Part shown: positions 45,712 to 57,979 of the stretch, piece by piece
Position numbering within the stretch: the stretch's first letter is position 1
Layout of the letters: each line of letters starts with the position of its first letter
From: Euptelea pleiosperma
Taxonomy: Eukaryota; Streptophyta; Magnoliopsida; Ranunculales; Eupteleaceae
Assembly (NCBI GenBank): GCA_035048495.1
Contig: CM068547.1
Span: 30,015,913-30,079,912, forward strand
Direction: 5' to 3'
Length of the DNA: 64,000 bases
The notes under the pieces: model-generated
What the model was told of the DNA's origin: nothing
The model's database searches: none
Seen by the model: only the letters and a program-made list of their open reading frames with translations
Made by a program: the position numbers and the translations under genes

Positions 45712-48700
45712 CTAAGCCGATGGTTCAGTACCATCATGCTGATCTGGGGCAGAAAATGGAGGATATTGTCCGAAGCCCATCATAGTGAACTGATGCTCCA
45801 TGTACCTCTGCATGTCCGTCAGAGTGCCAGTCATTCGGTCGAAACTAGCATCCTGTCGCTCCTCTAACCGACGGAAGCTCTGAGACGTCCGCTCCTCATG
45901 AGAGCTGAGTCGCTGATCGAATCCAATCATCTGATGATGAAGAGACTCTAAAGAATAAGGCGCATGCATCTCAGGTGGCTGGACATACGACAGCTGTGTC
46001 TCAGGAGGATGCATCTCTGTATCGGTCTGATGTGCTCTTGGCTCTGAATAGTTTCCCAAGTCATCATCAAAAATGTCATCGAAACCAGTGAGAACCTCAT
46101 TAGCCAAATGGCTACCAACTCTGGCCATGACTCTAAACATGAATCTAAGAAGATCAATGACAAAGCCAGTATCAAGATGACAGAGGAGCTGAAAACGATC
46201 AATGTTCACCTGTGCCCTATGGCTAGGTGGATCAATGTTGTACCCACAGATCAGGTGCAACAACTGATAATCAAGGAGAAGAGAGGTAAGAGGAATATAT
46301 GATCTCCAATCAAATGACTGACCAGTAAGGGTCTTAGTCAGGATAACTCTGTCAGTCGTCAATATACGAGTCCTAGGGAGATACCCATGTGAGCAGATGG
46401 ACTGAAAGTATGATTTTTCCGCGTCGTTGGTTACGGAAACCCTAACTTCAACACATTTTTAATTGATCCGAGACATTTAACCTGTAAAATGGGTAAATTT
46501 GCACAGTGGCTCGTGTCGGATGTCGATCCGCACTCGGGATTAATCAGATTAGCGCAATAAGGAACATAAAATAATGATTTTTTTTACTAAAAATGCTGCA
46601 AAGTTAATGTAGGGGTGATAGTGGTGAGTGTGTAAGATTAAAAATGATTTGTATTTATGACAATATTGCTAACACTACTCGTAACATTGATCGAATACCT
46701 TACCCATCAAAGAAGAATCACAATACTTAATAAAGAAAAACCCATAAACTTGTTTATCAACTAAAACGAATCCTTACAATGCTTCTATTCAAATAAAAAC
46801 ATAAAAATATAAACCTAAACTAAAGCAAACCAAAGATAAAAGATCGCGAGAAATGCTTACTAATTTACCGAATGATGCCGTGAGGCACATGAACAGCTCT
46901 CAAGTGAGAGAACGGCTAGGAATGAGAAGATGGATGGACTGGTGTGCCATTTGTGAGCATGGAAGAGGATGGTTGCAGGCGGAGGAAATGGTGCTGCACG
47001 TAGCAGCAAGGAGGAACGGATGAAGAAGGGACAGAAGAGAATGAAGAAGAAGGAGAAGGCGGCCAGAGTTGCTGGCTGCAACTCCGGCGGAAGAAGATGG
47101 AAGAAGAAGAAGAAGAACAACAACAAGAAAAAGAAAGGAGGAGGAGCAGGCGATTGGTGAAGAAGGAGAAACAGAATAGGAAGAGGGCGGAAGAGAAGAA
47201 GAAGGGAAGAAGAAGGCGTGGAAGATGAACCTGCCGGAGTTGCAGGTTCTCGCCGGAAAAAGAGAAAAAGAAGAAGAAGAAAGGAAGAAGAAGAAAGAGA
47301 GGAAAAAGTCGGGAAAGAATGATAGGAAAATGTGGGGAAGGGTTTTGGGAAAGGATTGGAAGAGATTGGTGGGGGATTAGGGTTCAAACGAACCCTTCTC
47401 CTTCCCCTTTTAAAGCTCCCTATTTCCATAATGGAAATAGGGATTTTTCAAAAATAAAAAAAAATAAGAAAAATAATTTTTTTTTTTTTTAAAGTAAAAC
47501 CCTACTTTTCTTTGGGGAATTTCCCCATTTAGTGGACCCCCTTTTTTTTAAAATTTAATTAAAATTATTTTGAAATTCACGGGGTCCACTAAATGGTCGG
47601 ACAGCGGGTTGATGATGATGGGCCCGGCTACTGGCCCACATGGATTGATGATGTCCGTCGTCTCACAAGATGATGTGACAGACAATCTGATGGTCAGACT
47701 GAAGATGACTTGATCAGGATCCAGATTGGCAGGCCGACGGATTTAGAGAGATCCGACGGTCTGATGGACGATCCAACGGTCCGATGGAAGATCCAACGGT
47801 CCGATAGCTTAGGGAGATGGGCCAGAGCCAACGGGCATGAGTTCTGGGGTTAGGTCAGTAGATCCGAGGACCGAGAGATGAAGAGAGAGAATAAGGAGAG
47901 ATGAGATCGAAAATTAGGAGGAGAGAGAAAATATCAGAAAATGGAGATAAAAGTATTGGCAGAGGGTCTGGAACCCTGGTCTTCACTGTGACCATCCTCA
48001 CGCTTCTCCAGTAGAGTAGACTATCATTCCTTGCTGACTCATGTGGCTTTAAACGCTTTGGTCCGTCTCTTGGTCATTGGCTCTCCTACTCTCTTTGTTC
48101 TTTGGGCCGGCTTTTTGGTCCTCTTATTCAGCCCATATTTGGCCCATATCTTCTAGTCATAGCATGTGGGCTCTTTAAGCTTTGATAATGGGCTTTCCTG
48201 ATCGATGTGGGCTCGCAAGTCTCAAAAATTGTCCCATCGGGGTTTCCTGCGACAGAAGAAGCGCGTAATGAGACTTTATCAGAACGACTCAATGTCTAGA
48301 CTTTCGAAAATGTGTTTAATGCATGCAAATATACCATTTCGTCCCGAAAAGTGTGTTCTACGCAACAAAATAGACTCTTACGTAGAAAAGTAGATAAATA
48401 GAGCATTTTAACGTAGGAGAGTGTGAAAACGCTTAGAAGATAACAGTAGAAAATAGACACTTTTAAGCGAATATCATGGACGAGGAATGCTCAACAAATT
48501 AAAGTAAAAATCAGATCAGGGGTAATAGCCATGTGAGCCCCAGAGACATAAGTCTCAAACAATAGCTGACTTTCGACATCGCACTGAATAGAATGCATGT
48601 TGGCATAAAACATTTTAACTAGAATATGATTAAAAGGAATATTTAGACGCATAGCCGGAATCCACTCACGAGAGGTGAAAATAGAATGAACAAATGAACA

Positions 48701-49020
48701 CATGATTGTTCCAAATTCAACCACTCTCTCAATAGTGAATTTGCGAATAGTGAAATGCTCAAATCTGTCCCTAGCTAAAGGTGAAAAAAATGGAGAAATA
48801 GGAGCACTCACTAGAGGAATTTCTGTGGGTCCAGATCGACCTCGTGATCGAACTCTCCTAGGACCTCGAGAAGATTCTCCTCTCTTAAAATGTCTAGAGG
48901 CACCCAATCTCCTTCCTCGTTTGGCGCGAGACTAACCACGAAGCACAAGTGGCTCATCATCATCACTCTCAACATCAGAACTAACAATGGTCCTCCTCCG
49001 ACGAGGATTGTCCGCCATAA
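45712..49020 (-). mobile_element. retrotransposon-like ORF split by a solo LTR
   Basis: Two minus-strand parts: 49020-48491 begins with an ADNPRRRRTIVSSDVESDDD stretch, has one in-frame stop near 48930, and runs to about 48491. The other, 46397-45712, continues after the LTR in a different frame, with LLDYQLLHLICGYNI and a Gln/His-rich, coiled-coil-like end (LSSHEERTSQSFRRLEERQD). Layout and composition resemble the putative plant transposon protein of Athila-type or large copia elements; the exact family is not settled. A TATA-like TTTTATAAAACC precedes the start near 49180. Confidence 0.6.
46403..48476 (-). mobile_element. solo LTR A of a large-LTR family
   Basis: 2074 bp between perfect 5-bp TSDs TGGAC (46398-46402 and 48477-48481). 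On the minus strand it starts TGATATTCGC and ends ATACTTTCA. It shares the CTCCTACGT...CATTACGCGCTT region and the AACCAACGACGCGGAAAAA end with copies B and C. The 189-residue open frame at 46860-47429 is GAAGAA/CTTCTT-repeat translation, not a gene. It interrupts the retrotransposon ORF. Confidence 0.93.
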
Positions 49021-49199
49021 GAACAAGGAAATGAAGAAAATACCAGAAAAGATCTATTTTGAGCCAAAATAACCCAAAAACCCATGAAGAAGATAAAGTG
49101 AGAAACTTGAGAAATCAAGAGAAACTCACCACAAAACAGTAAATGAGATCGATTGGAGTTGAAAATGACCAATTTTGGGTTTTATAAAACTGAACACCG

Positions 49200-49325
49200 C
49201 ACTATCCAATCGATTGGATTAAGTGACCAATCGATTGGAAAAATTTGATTGATTGGTCTGTACAATCCAATCGATTGGGATTGTCTGACCGATTGGCCTT
49301 TAGAGTCCAATCGATTGGAATCATA
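49200..49325. repeat. interspersed CCAATCGATTGG palindromes
   Basis: Full or near-full CCAATCGATTGGA words occur near 49206, 49228, 49265 and 49307, with degenerate GATTGATTGG between. They lie just upstream of the TATA-like box of the retrotransposon ORF. The same word recurs at 54188-54243 and 57779-57975. Confidence 0.85.
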
Positions 49326-49329
49326 CTCA

Positions 49330-50480
49330 AAATTTTATTTTATTTTAAAATAATAGGCTTATTTTCCAAGTCCCCAATCAAATCTTTTCAAATCAAATAC
49401 CATTTCTTTAAATAGCTCAAGAAAAGATAATAAATCAAGATAATATTCAGAAAAATGTGAAAATTCAATTCATGAATCAATCTTGATAGGCACTAAAATT
49501 TGAGTATATTTAGGCAAAATTCACTAAACACATTAGTTCAATTTTTGCTTTATCAAAAATATAAACTCTTTTAGAAATTAGCGCAAGTCACTAATCACTA
49601 GTAATCATAGATTCAAATATCAATAGTAATATCATCAAGTGTAAGTGATCTGATTTTATCTGTGGTACATGATAGATTTCAATAATAATTTCTCATAAAA
49701 ATCAGAATCTGGATGTATCCTGTATTCGATCATAAAATTCTCATTAGAGTTATTAAGGGTTCTCACATACACTCTTGTATAAGGGTGTTTGCTAATGGAT
49801 AAGAATTTTTCTAGCAAATTGGCTGTCTTTTACACTTTTTTTTTTTTTTTTTAAATTTTAAATATTGGTAGCTTTCACACTCCCCGTAGGTAGCCATTTT
49901 CTACAGCAATAAAAATCAGATTACTATTTCAAACAGGGCCATACAGATGGCTTTCATACTAGTTCTTGGAGGTAGCTCTTTCCTATAAGAACTCTCATAT
50001 TGGGAAGTCAACAGTCGATTATAGTAGAGTTTCAAAATCAACTGAAGGCAGGAACACTACTAATTTAAAGTTATAGTCAGTAGAGGTTTATTCCTAATTT
50101 CAATAATACAAGATCTCACACCTCTATCAAATCCATTTCCATCAGTAATAATCAGTGTGCATGTGAAATAATATCCGATATACTATTTCAATAATCCTCT
50201 AACGTACACTAGTAAAGTTGACCAATCATAATAATTAAAAGAAATAATACTGAGATTAACAAAACTTTATTAACAGAGTTAATTCCTGATTTCTTGATAG
50301 TTCTCAAAAGATTACTGATCATCAAGATGTACAACAATTAATAATTTTAACATTCTTCTTAACATTGAATATTTTGATTTACTGAATTAATTTCTTTTTA
50401 TAAAAAGAAAACAAAAATAAAGAAAACAAGAACCAAAAAAATAATCCCTCCACAAAGAATAAGAATGAAAATCAGGAAGG
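49330..50480. other. A+T-rich stretch without recognised features
   Basis: No coding motif on either strand and no clear repeat ends. It lies between retrotransposon fragments, so it is probably their decayed internal sequence. Confidence 0.5.
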
Positions 50481-50490
50481 AATGAAGAGC

Positions 50491-50830
50491 TCATTGCTCA
50501 GAATTAGGATGATTCAGAACATTTCTCCTTAGCAGATCTTTTCTAACATACACAGATGTGGTTTTAGTGGATTGACTAATTCCCTTAGAATCTCTCATTT
50601 TTTGAGTTATATAACTCTGAGGATGTCTATATTTCTCAAGAGACTCTTGGTGGTCCTTTGGAATGGAGTAGTGCAACTGAACTCGGAGTCAGTTGTCCAA
50701 TGTTGAGAGTTTTCCCCTAACTCTCCTAAGAATTTGTATGCTTCAATTGGAGTCATTTGCATGAATTTTCTCGGGCACATAGACTCTACCATATAGTTCA
50801 TGACTCATCAGTAAGTCCCTTGTAGAAGAT
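50491..50830 (-). pseudogene. gypsy gag fragment
   Basis: Minus strand VESMCPRKFMQMTPIEAYKF then LGELGENSQHW, typical of Athila/Tat-type gypsy gag. It lies directly downstream of LTR B in the same orientation, which ties the large-LTR family to Ty3/gypsy. No further pol was found. Confidence 0.75.
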
Positions 50831-50869
50831 GTGGACAAGATTGCCTTTGATAGATCAACCCTTGTTTCA

Positions 50870-53204
50870 ACAATATTTCTTTAAGATCTTGTACTTTTTA
50901 TCCTGCAAGATTTAAACAAGCCTTTGCATAGTGGAAGTGTCGAATATCGTTCGCGCTCAAGATTAGTTCATGCGAATTAAAGAACATGAAATAACGGAAA
51001 TTTGCTAGAAACATTGGAGAGATGAGAATGGTGGTTTAGGATTAAAACATGCATTTTTTATTTAATTATTTCGAGAGCAAGAGATTTGAGAAATCCAATA
51101 ACATCTAGGAAAGAAGATTTAAGAAGAAAGCAATTAACTACCACAAAATCAACTTTATTCAAAAAGAACTCCAAGATTAAAAATTAAAATTTTAAAGTAG
51201 GTAAAACAACAACTAAAAACAAATAAAAAAATAAAACTAATAATATGGAAAGTATTGGGATAGAACGAACACCGTTGGAGGATGCATTGGTATGTAGGCC
51301 GATGTTGCAGGTGAGTGGATCGCGGTAGCACCGGTAGAATGGTTGGTGATTTCAATAGAGGACGGTTATGAAGGCGTTGTGGATTGCTGCTCGGTAGATG
51401 GAGGTCCAGCAAGTGAACGTTGCTGCCTGCAAGGGGAGATGGAGATCAAGTTCACCCCAGCCTCTACAAGTTGGAGGTGAGGAGCACACCAGCAGGTACT
51501 AACGGCTTCTTCCCTTTCTTTCTCTTCTTTTCTTTTTTTTTCTGGTTTTTTTTTTTTATTTAGAAGAGCAAAGGGGAGAGAAAGATCATGTGAAGACGGC
51601 TGGAGAGATGTTTGGATGGTTTGGAATCATTGGAGGAAGTGTGGGCGGAGGATGAGGTGTTACTGCGGAAAGAGGTGGTAATGGAGAGGGTGGTGGGTAG
51701 AGGAGCATGGTGCTGGTCTCCATGATCTCTCCTTCTTCTTCTTCTTTCTTCTCATTTTCTTCTCTTTTTCTTTTTTTTTTCTTGGTTTTTCTTCTCGCAA
51801 CTGAGAACGGCTTGAAGCTTGTGAATAGAGATGCGATAATGGAGGTGGATGGTTTTTGGGTTTTGGGAGAGCAAAACATGGTGAGGCGAATGGAGAAGAG
51901 AGTTGGATCCAATGGAGTTGGACAGCTAGGGTTGCTTAGGGTTTTCTCCTTTTTTCTCTAAAGAAAACGTGGGGGTTAGAGATGGACCTCCTCAAAGAAA
52001 AAATGTGGGGGTTTTCTTGTAAGGAAAGATTGTTTCCTAATAGAAACTGTGGGTTTCTGTTTATTAGAGACCCACGGTCTCTAAGATTTCTTTCCTTTTG
52101 TAAATGAAAGAAAATTCTATTTTCAAAAATAAGGTTGGCTTTGAATGATTTTGAAAAGTTCAAATCTATTCCATTTAGAAGATAGTTTCCCAAAAAACTT
52201 CAACTCTTTATATCTTACAATTTTAAACGAATGCACACCAAAATAAAAAAAAAATCTTTCTAAAGAAGAGAGCCACACGTTTTGAAAGATATTTTATTTA
52301 GAAAGAAAACTATTGCTTTTCAAAACTTTCCCAAAATTTGCCTTCCATTTTTGTAAGAACACTCTCTCTTTAATCTTAGCTGTCCAACTCTGTAGGAATC
52401 GAGATCACCCTGGTCAATGCTGTTGTTGTGACCATAGGATCTAAAAGAAGAAGATGATGGCCATCGAATCCTGAGATGGTAGGTGATGATAGGAAGGATG
52501 ATCTACTGACGATCAGATGGTAGACTAGAATGGTGATGATCGGATGGATCATCGGACGGTGGAGAATGGCCAAAGTAGGTCGTAGGATTGAGTGACTAAG
52601 AAAGGAGAGAGGATCAGATGATTTGGATTTGAGAGTAGAGAGAATCGTGAGAGAGAAAATATTATAAAATAAAGAGAAAATGCTAGTAGAGGGTCTTGAA
52701 CCCTGGTCTTTGACTTGGTCTTCTACAAGCTTTATCAACTGGTCAAGTCTTCATCTTTTGTTAGTTGATTGAGCTTTATTCTCCTTAATCTCTTCTCAGA
52801 GTGCTTAGTTCTCATTTTCTCTTGATCTTCTATCGAGTTTTTTTGATTCTCGGGCTCTTTCCGCACTTGGCCTATATCTTCTTATCCTTAGCATGTTGGC
52901 TCTTGAGCTTTAGTCCTAGACTCTGGCAGTCAGTTGTGGGCCCGCAATCTATGAAAATTATCCAATCGGGTTTCCTGTGATAGAAAAAATACGTAATGAG
53001 ACTTAATCAAAATGGCTTTAGAACTCGACTTCAGAAAATGTGTTTAATTCATGCAAATATACTATTTTGTCTAAAAAAGTGTATTTTACTTAACAGAAGA
53101 AACTCTAACGTAGAAAAGTTGATAAAAATGACAGTTTTACGTAAGAGAGTGAGATAACGCTAAAAAGATAATTGCTTAAAATAAGCACTTTTGAGCGAAT
53201 ATCA
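50870..53204 (-). mobile_element. LTR B of the large-LTR family
   Basis: On the minus strand it starts at 53204 with TGATATTCGCTCAAAAGTGC and follows copies A and C through CATTACGTA-like and ACCCTTG...TTTCAACAATATT blocks. It joins a gag fragment near 50830 without a clean LTR end. No matching TSD was found. Best read as a truncated 5' LTR. Confidence 0.7.
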
Positions 53205-54085
53205 TCACTTACCTTCATAAGCGAGTGTACACGATTTTTAACTGACAAATATGTAGTTAGTTAGATGACTCATGTCGTCAACCGTCTGATTCTTGCTATC
53301 TCTGTCTTTTAGTCTTCACGTAGTCAACCAAGTATGCGTACAACGACATCTTCAACATCACACTGGTGCTCATAGGAATGGTTACATGAATGTTTTATGT
53401 CACATGGAATCTTTGCCAAAACTAGAATATAAAAATATTCTTTAAAAAGAAATAATCATAGATTTCTAACAGTATTTGGGGTACTCAAATTCAAAGGTTA
53501 AAAATACTAGTCAAGCTGATTTTTGTTACTTAGGTCTATCTAGGGATGAATCAAACATCCATATGGTTAGTAGCCTCTAATAGTGTGCCACGTGGCTCAC
53601 ACTGTGGGTCTTTCATCAACTTTGATGATGGACACCATCATCAATTTTTTTTAATGCTTTTACAATTGATTTGAAATGTAAAATTATTGAATGATCAAAG
53701 GGCCTTTATAAAGTAAAAATTTTTTATAAAATAAAAGGAATTTGATGGTCATTACGAACAAAGATTTTTTATTTTTTTTAATAAGAGGAGCATTGAATGA
53801 GCTCAAGTGACGTATGCCTTTTGACACTAAAAGACCAAAATGTAAATAATATTTTTATATTCCAGTTTGGCAAAGATTCCGTGTGATATAAAATATTCAT
53901 GTAACCGTTCCTACGAGCACTAGTGTAATGTTGAAGATGTCGTAGTACGCATACTTCATCGAGTACGTGAAGACTAAAAGATAGAAACAGCAAGAATCAG
54001 ACAGTTTACGACAGGAGTCATCTGAATAACTGCCCATTTGTCGGTTATAGATTGTGTACGCTCGCTTAGGAAGGTAAGTGACTTA
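53205..54085. mobile_element. foldback structure with arms of about 240 bp
   Basis: 53205-53440 and 53855-54085 are inverted copies (words GACATCTTCAACATCACAC / TGTAATGTTGAAGATGTCG, and TCTTTTAGTCTTCACGTA / TACGTGAAGACTAAAAGA). The loop 53440-53855 is a MITE whose inverse occurs at 59940-60400. The left arm abuts the start of LTR B. Confidence 0.8.
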
Positions 54086-54187
54086 GTGGCCATAGGAATA
54101 GGTTTAAAATGAATAAAATATAATGGTCAAACCTAGTCAATAGATATATCCGAGTCTAAGTCAAGATTATTGACTTCTGGGAAAGTC

Positions 54188-54243
54188 CAATCGATTGAAC
54201 TTTTTAGGCCAATCGATTGGACAAGCCCAATCAATTGGAGACC
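54188..54243. repeat. CCAATCGATTGG palindromes, left of LTR C
   Basis: Three CAATCGATTG/CAATCAATTG words (near 54189, 54213 and 54228), cut off from their right half by the insertion of LTR C. Confidence 0.85.
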
Positions 54244-54251
54244 TCTGTGAC

Positions 54252-57200
54252 TGATATTTGCTCAAAAGTGCTTATTTTAAGCCATTATCTTTATAGCGAT
54301 GTCGCATTCTCCTACGTAAAATTTGTCTTTTTGTCGACTTTTTCACGTAAGAGTTTTTTTCCAATGCGTAGAGCGCAATCTTTAAACAAAAATTGACTAT
54401 TTGCATGAAATATACGCATTTCGGATAGTCTAGATATAAAGCCATTTTGATTAAGTCTCATTACGTGCTTTTCTCTCGCAGGAAACCTGATCAGGCGATT
54501 TACGAGACTTGCGGGCCCACGATCAACCATAGAAGTCTAATATCAAAGCTTAAGGAGTCAACAAGCTATGACAAGAAGATACCGGCCAAGGACGGGTCAA
54601 GTCAGAGGATCGTAGAGCCAGATAAAGAACCAAGAGAGAGGAAAAGCTGAAGACCAAGAGACGGGCCAAAGTGATTAAAAGCCGCACCAAATGACATAAA
54701 ATGACGGCTTACGTAATTGATGAAACTGACTGAAGATTACATTGAAGATCAGGGTTCATGACCCTCCGCCAGCTCTTTTGCCTTTATTTTGTATTATTTT
54801 CTCTTTCCTCTCTCCTAATTCTCTCTCCATCTCTCTAGACTCTAATATCTAACCCATAAATCATCTCACCCTACCATTAGATCCCCAGATCTACCATCCG
54901 ATCCCCCTCTCCATGATCGAATCGCCTATATCTCACCATCCGATCCTCAGATCGATCATCATAACCCTCTGATTTCCATCATCTAACCTCAGATCTTCTC
55001 TCCTGTAGCTTTATCCCATCTCTCATAGTTCTTCTACCGTTTGATCTTCAATTCGACCGTTAAATCATTCATCTGACCGTTGGATCTCTCCAGATCCTAC
55101 GGTCTGCCAATTATGGACCAAGTCAAATCGCCACTTCATCTCATCAAATTATCATAGTTCCATCATCTTATGGCCCCCATGGCCTTAGTGGTCCACAAAG
55201 CCCGTGGCCAAGTGGCCCGTAATCAAATTGTAAGGCCCATAGCCTATTCTCCATAACCCACTGGCCCATAGCTATGTCCCAAGAATGGACTCACTCCGTT
55301 GCCACCTCATATCTCCATGTGTCAATTAAAACCCATCAAGATCGGCCCACATTCCAACCTCTCTACTTCCTTGGGCTCCAAATAGGCCCACGGGTTGTTC
55401 AATACCCACGGGCTATTGACATAAGTGGCCCATGCACACTCATGTGGACACCTCATTTCCTCTAATGCATGGACGGTTTCCTCTTTGGAAACCGTCTAAC
55501 ATCTTCCCCCTTTTAAGGTGGATCTCAACCACATCTCACCATAAAAGGAGATCCAAGATCTCTTAGAAGGTGGTTCCCTCCCCCTTCCAAAAACCTAACC
55601 CCTTTCTTCTCTAAAACCTCTCCTAACCTCTCTTCACCATCTCGGCCCTCCTTAACCAGCCATCTCAAGATCTTTCTCTTTGCTTGCTGGTGTGAACATG
55701 TGCACCGCCTAGCAACTCACTGCCTGAAACATCTCCTTGGTGATCACCTGTAAGTGCAACACGTTCTCATCCTCTTCTTGACGTTGCAATTACACGGTAA
55801 GTTTGTTGGAGTTGCAACCTGCAACTCCAGCCGATCATCATACATCTGGTTCTCACCACCGTCTTCACCTTCCACCCGCTGTTTCACAGTTTAGAGCACC
55901 ACACCTGCAACTTTCAATTGCTGGTAGTAGCTATCTTACACGCCAACGTTAGGAGCAACACCACCTTCCCTTTTGCAATCTCCACCTGCAACCTGAAAAT
56001 CGATCACCACCCTCACGGCCTGCTCAACTCTTTCTGGTGTAGACCTGCATCATCGGTAAGTTCCTCTTCCCTTTCTTCTTCTTCTATTCTTCTTCTTCTT
56101 TCTCTTCACGTCCTCCCCAGAGTTGCAGCCTGCAACTCCGGTCGTCACCACCATCTTGCTGCCATACAATTCCGGCAACACCATTACCATTGCAGACGAT
56201 CTTCTCTAGCCACCTGCAAGTGCATTTTCCCCCTCCTCAGTCCGTCTTCTTCCTCCTCCTCCTTCTTCACTGCTTGCAGGCCGTCCACCATTGGAGCTCC
56301 TCCCCCTTCCATAGCCTGCAACGTGGTGTAGCAGATCCACCAACAGCCAGCACCGCCTCTAGCAAGTTGTCTTCTCGTTCTTCTTCTTCATCTTCTTCTT
56401 TAATTTTTTTTCTTCACCGGAGTTGCAGACCTGCAACTCCGGCGATCATTCCAGCGGCAACCTCCTCCATAATAGCATTATTGCCCCTCCATTCTTCACT
56501 ACTTTAGGTGCAGATCAGACCTTGTGGTTCCCATTTTTCCGGTCTCCCTATTCTCATCCACGGGGTTGCAACAACGCCTCTTCTTCTTCTCATTTACGGG
56601 ATTCCATCCCTCAAACCAGCAACCCACGATCTGCACAGCAACAGTTGGAACCTCCCCTGTGCACCGGACAGCAAGAGTAGCCACGTGCTGCTTATCACCC
56701 TCTATTGCATGCATCCAAGCAAGCTACGTGATCCCCTCAGCCAAGTCAGCAACATTGCTGAATCTGCTCCCAATCGTTAACTCTCATGAGTTAATCTTGT
56801 TGCTCCTACACTTGAAGATGTGGTCAGCTTTCATCTCCACCACAGCTGTGAACACCTGTCACGGCTTCCCTCTTTTGGAAAGATCCACCTTGAACAGCAT
56901 TTCTCCATCTCACCCCTCTCCTTCACACGACGCCCCTCCTTGCTACAACTCCAAGTGGCATTGCTGTTCTTCTTAGGAGATCTACCCACTGTGCCTGCCA
57001 CGGCCTGTTGCTCCACTGCAACAAAGCTCCGCCACCTGGCACCTCAAGAGTTGCTGTTCACTCGTCCATTCTCGACCTCAATTGATAAGCATCACAGCCA
57101 CTTGAAAAGCATCTTGCTGCTACCTCTACCTTGGCTGAGATCTTGATGCACATCCCCACCTTCTCAAGCACGTGCATCCTTCCACAGTAACCACGAGCCA

Positions 57201-57773
57201 CTAAAGCAACTGATTTCATTCCACCAAGGTTTGGGTAGGTTTTCTCTTCCTAACCTTCACTCTATCTCTAGAAAGGTGAGTTTCTCTCTCTAGTTCACAC
57301 TTTCTCTCTCTCCATTTTCTCTCTCTCTCTCTCTCTCTATTTTCTCTATCTACTTGTTATCTTCCTTTTGTTTTCTAGTTAATTTGTGAATGATTACGCA
57401 TTTAATGAAATATTATTTTTAAATTCGATTCAATAAAGTTCAATTTGATTTTGTATGGATGCATTTTAATTATCATAGGCTGTTTATGTTGCTTTCATAT
57501 TCTTATTAAGTGAGGAAATTTCTCTCTCCAAAAATCACAATATCATGTTTTAAGTCCCTATCACATCACCATTCTCACCCTTTCATCATTCTAAGCAGAT
57601 TTCGGTTAATTTTTTCTTTATTTGCCCTAACCCCGAGTGCGGACGATACCCGACCCGAGCCACTGTGCAATTCTGCATTTTTGCAGATTAAGTGAACCAA
57701 ATCGGAGAAATTACAAATATTGTTGAAATCAAGGGTTTCCGTAACCAACGACGCGGAAAAAACCCTAATTTCA
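54252..57773 (+). mobile_element. solo LTR C of the large-LTR family
   Basis: 3522 bp between perfect 5-bp TSDs GTGAC (54247-54251 and 57774-57778). It starts TGATATTTGC and ends CTAATTTCA. It is related to copies A and B but longer, mainly because of extra pyrimidine-rich sequence at 55700-57250. Many open frames (for example 55918-56331 and 56524-56976) are Ser/His-rich translations of that sequence and none shows a known domain. It splits a CCAATCGATTGG array. Confidence 0.92.
55807..56442. repeat. recurrent GAGTTGCA-TGCAACTC hairpins in LTR C
   Basis: Three inverted repeats: TGGAGTTGCA-ACC-TGCAACTCCA (55807-55829), GAGTTGCA-GCC-TGCAACTC (56120-56138) and a perfect 12-bp pair CCGGAGTTGCAG / CTGCAACTCCGG with a 2-base loop (56417-56442). 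Related, partly broken forms occur in LTR A near 47066-47087 and 47233-47250. Confidence 0.85.
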
Positions 57774-57778
57774 GTGAC

Positions 57779-57975
57779 ATCGATTGGACTCTACAAGATA
57801 GAACTTATTTGAAGCCCAATCGATTGGAGATCTCTGTGAAATCGATTGAACTCTACGGGACAGAAACTTATATATGTCCGATCAATTGGACACTTGGTAG
57901 AATCGATTAGATTTATGAAGAAAAAAACCCATCCGTACAAGACCAATTAATTGGACTTAGAGTACAATCGATTGG
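57779..57975. repeat. CCAATCGATTGG palindromes, right of LTR C
   Basis: Words ATCGATTGGA, CCAATCGATTGGA, ATCGATTGAAC, GATCAATTGGA and ACAATCGATTGGAC are spaced about 25-60 bp apart. They belong to the same interrupted array as 54188-54243. Confidence 0.85.
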
Positions 57976-57979
57976 ACTT

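Noticed and set aside
46860..47429. 189-residue open frame on the minus strand
   Set aside because: It is Ser/Phe/Leu-rich translation of GAAGAA-type repeats inside solo LTR A, with no domain.
55918..57146. Overlapping open frames of 61-150 residues on both strands
   Set aside because: They are translations of pyrimidine-rich LTR C sequence, frame-independent and low-complexity.
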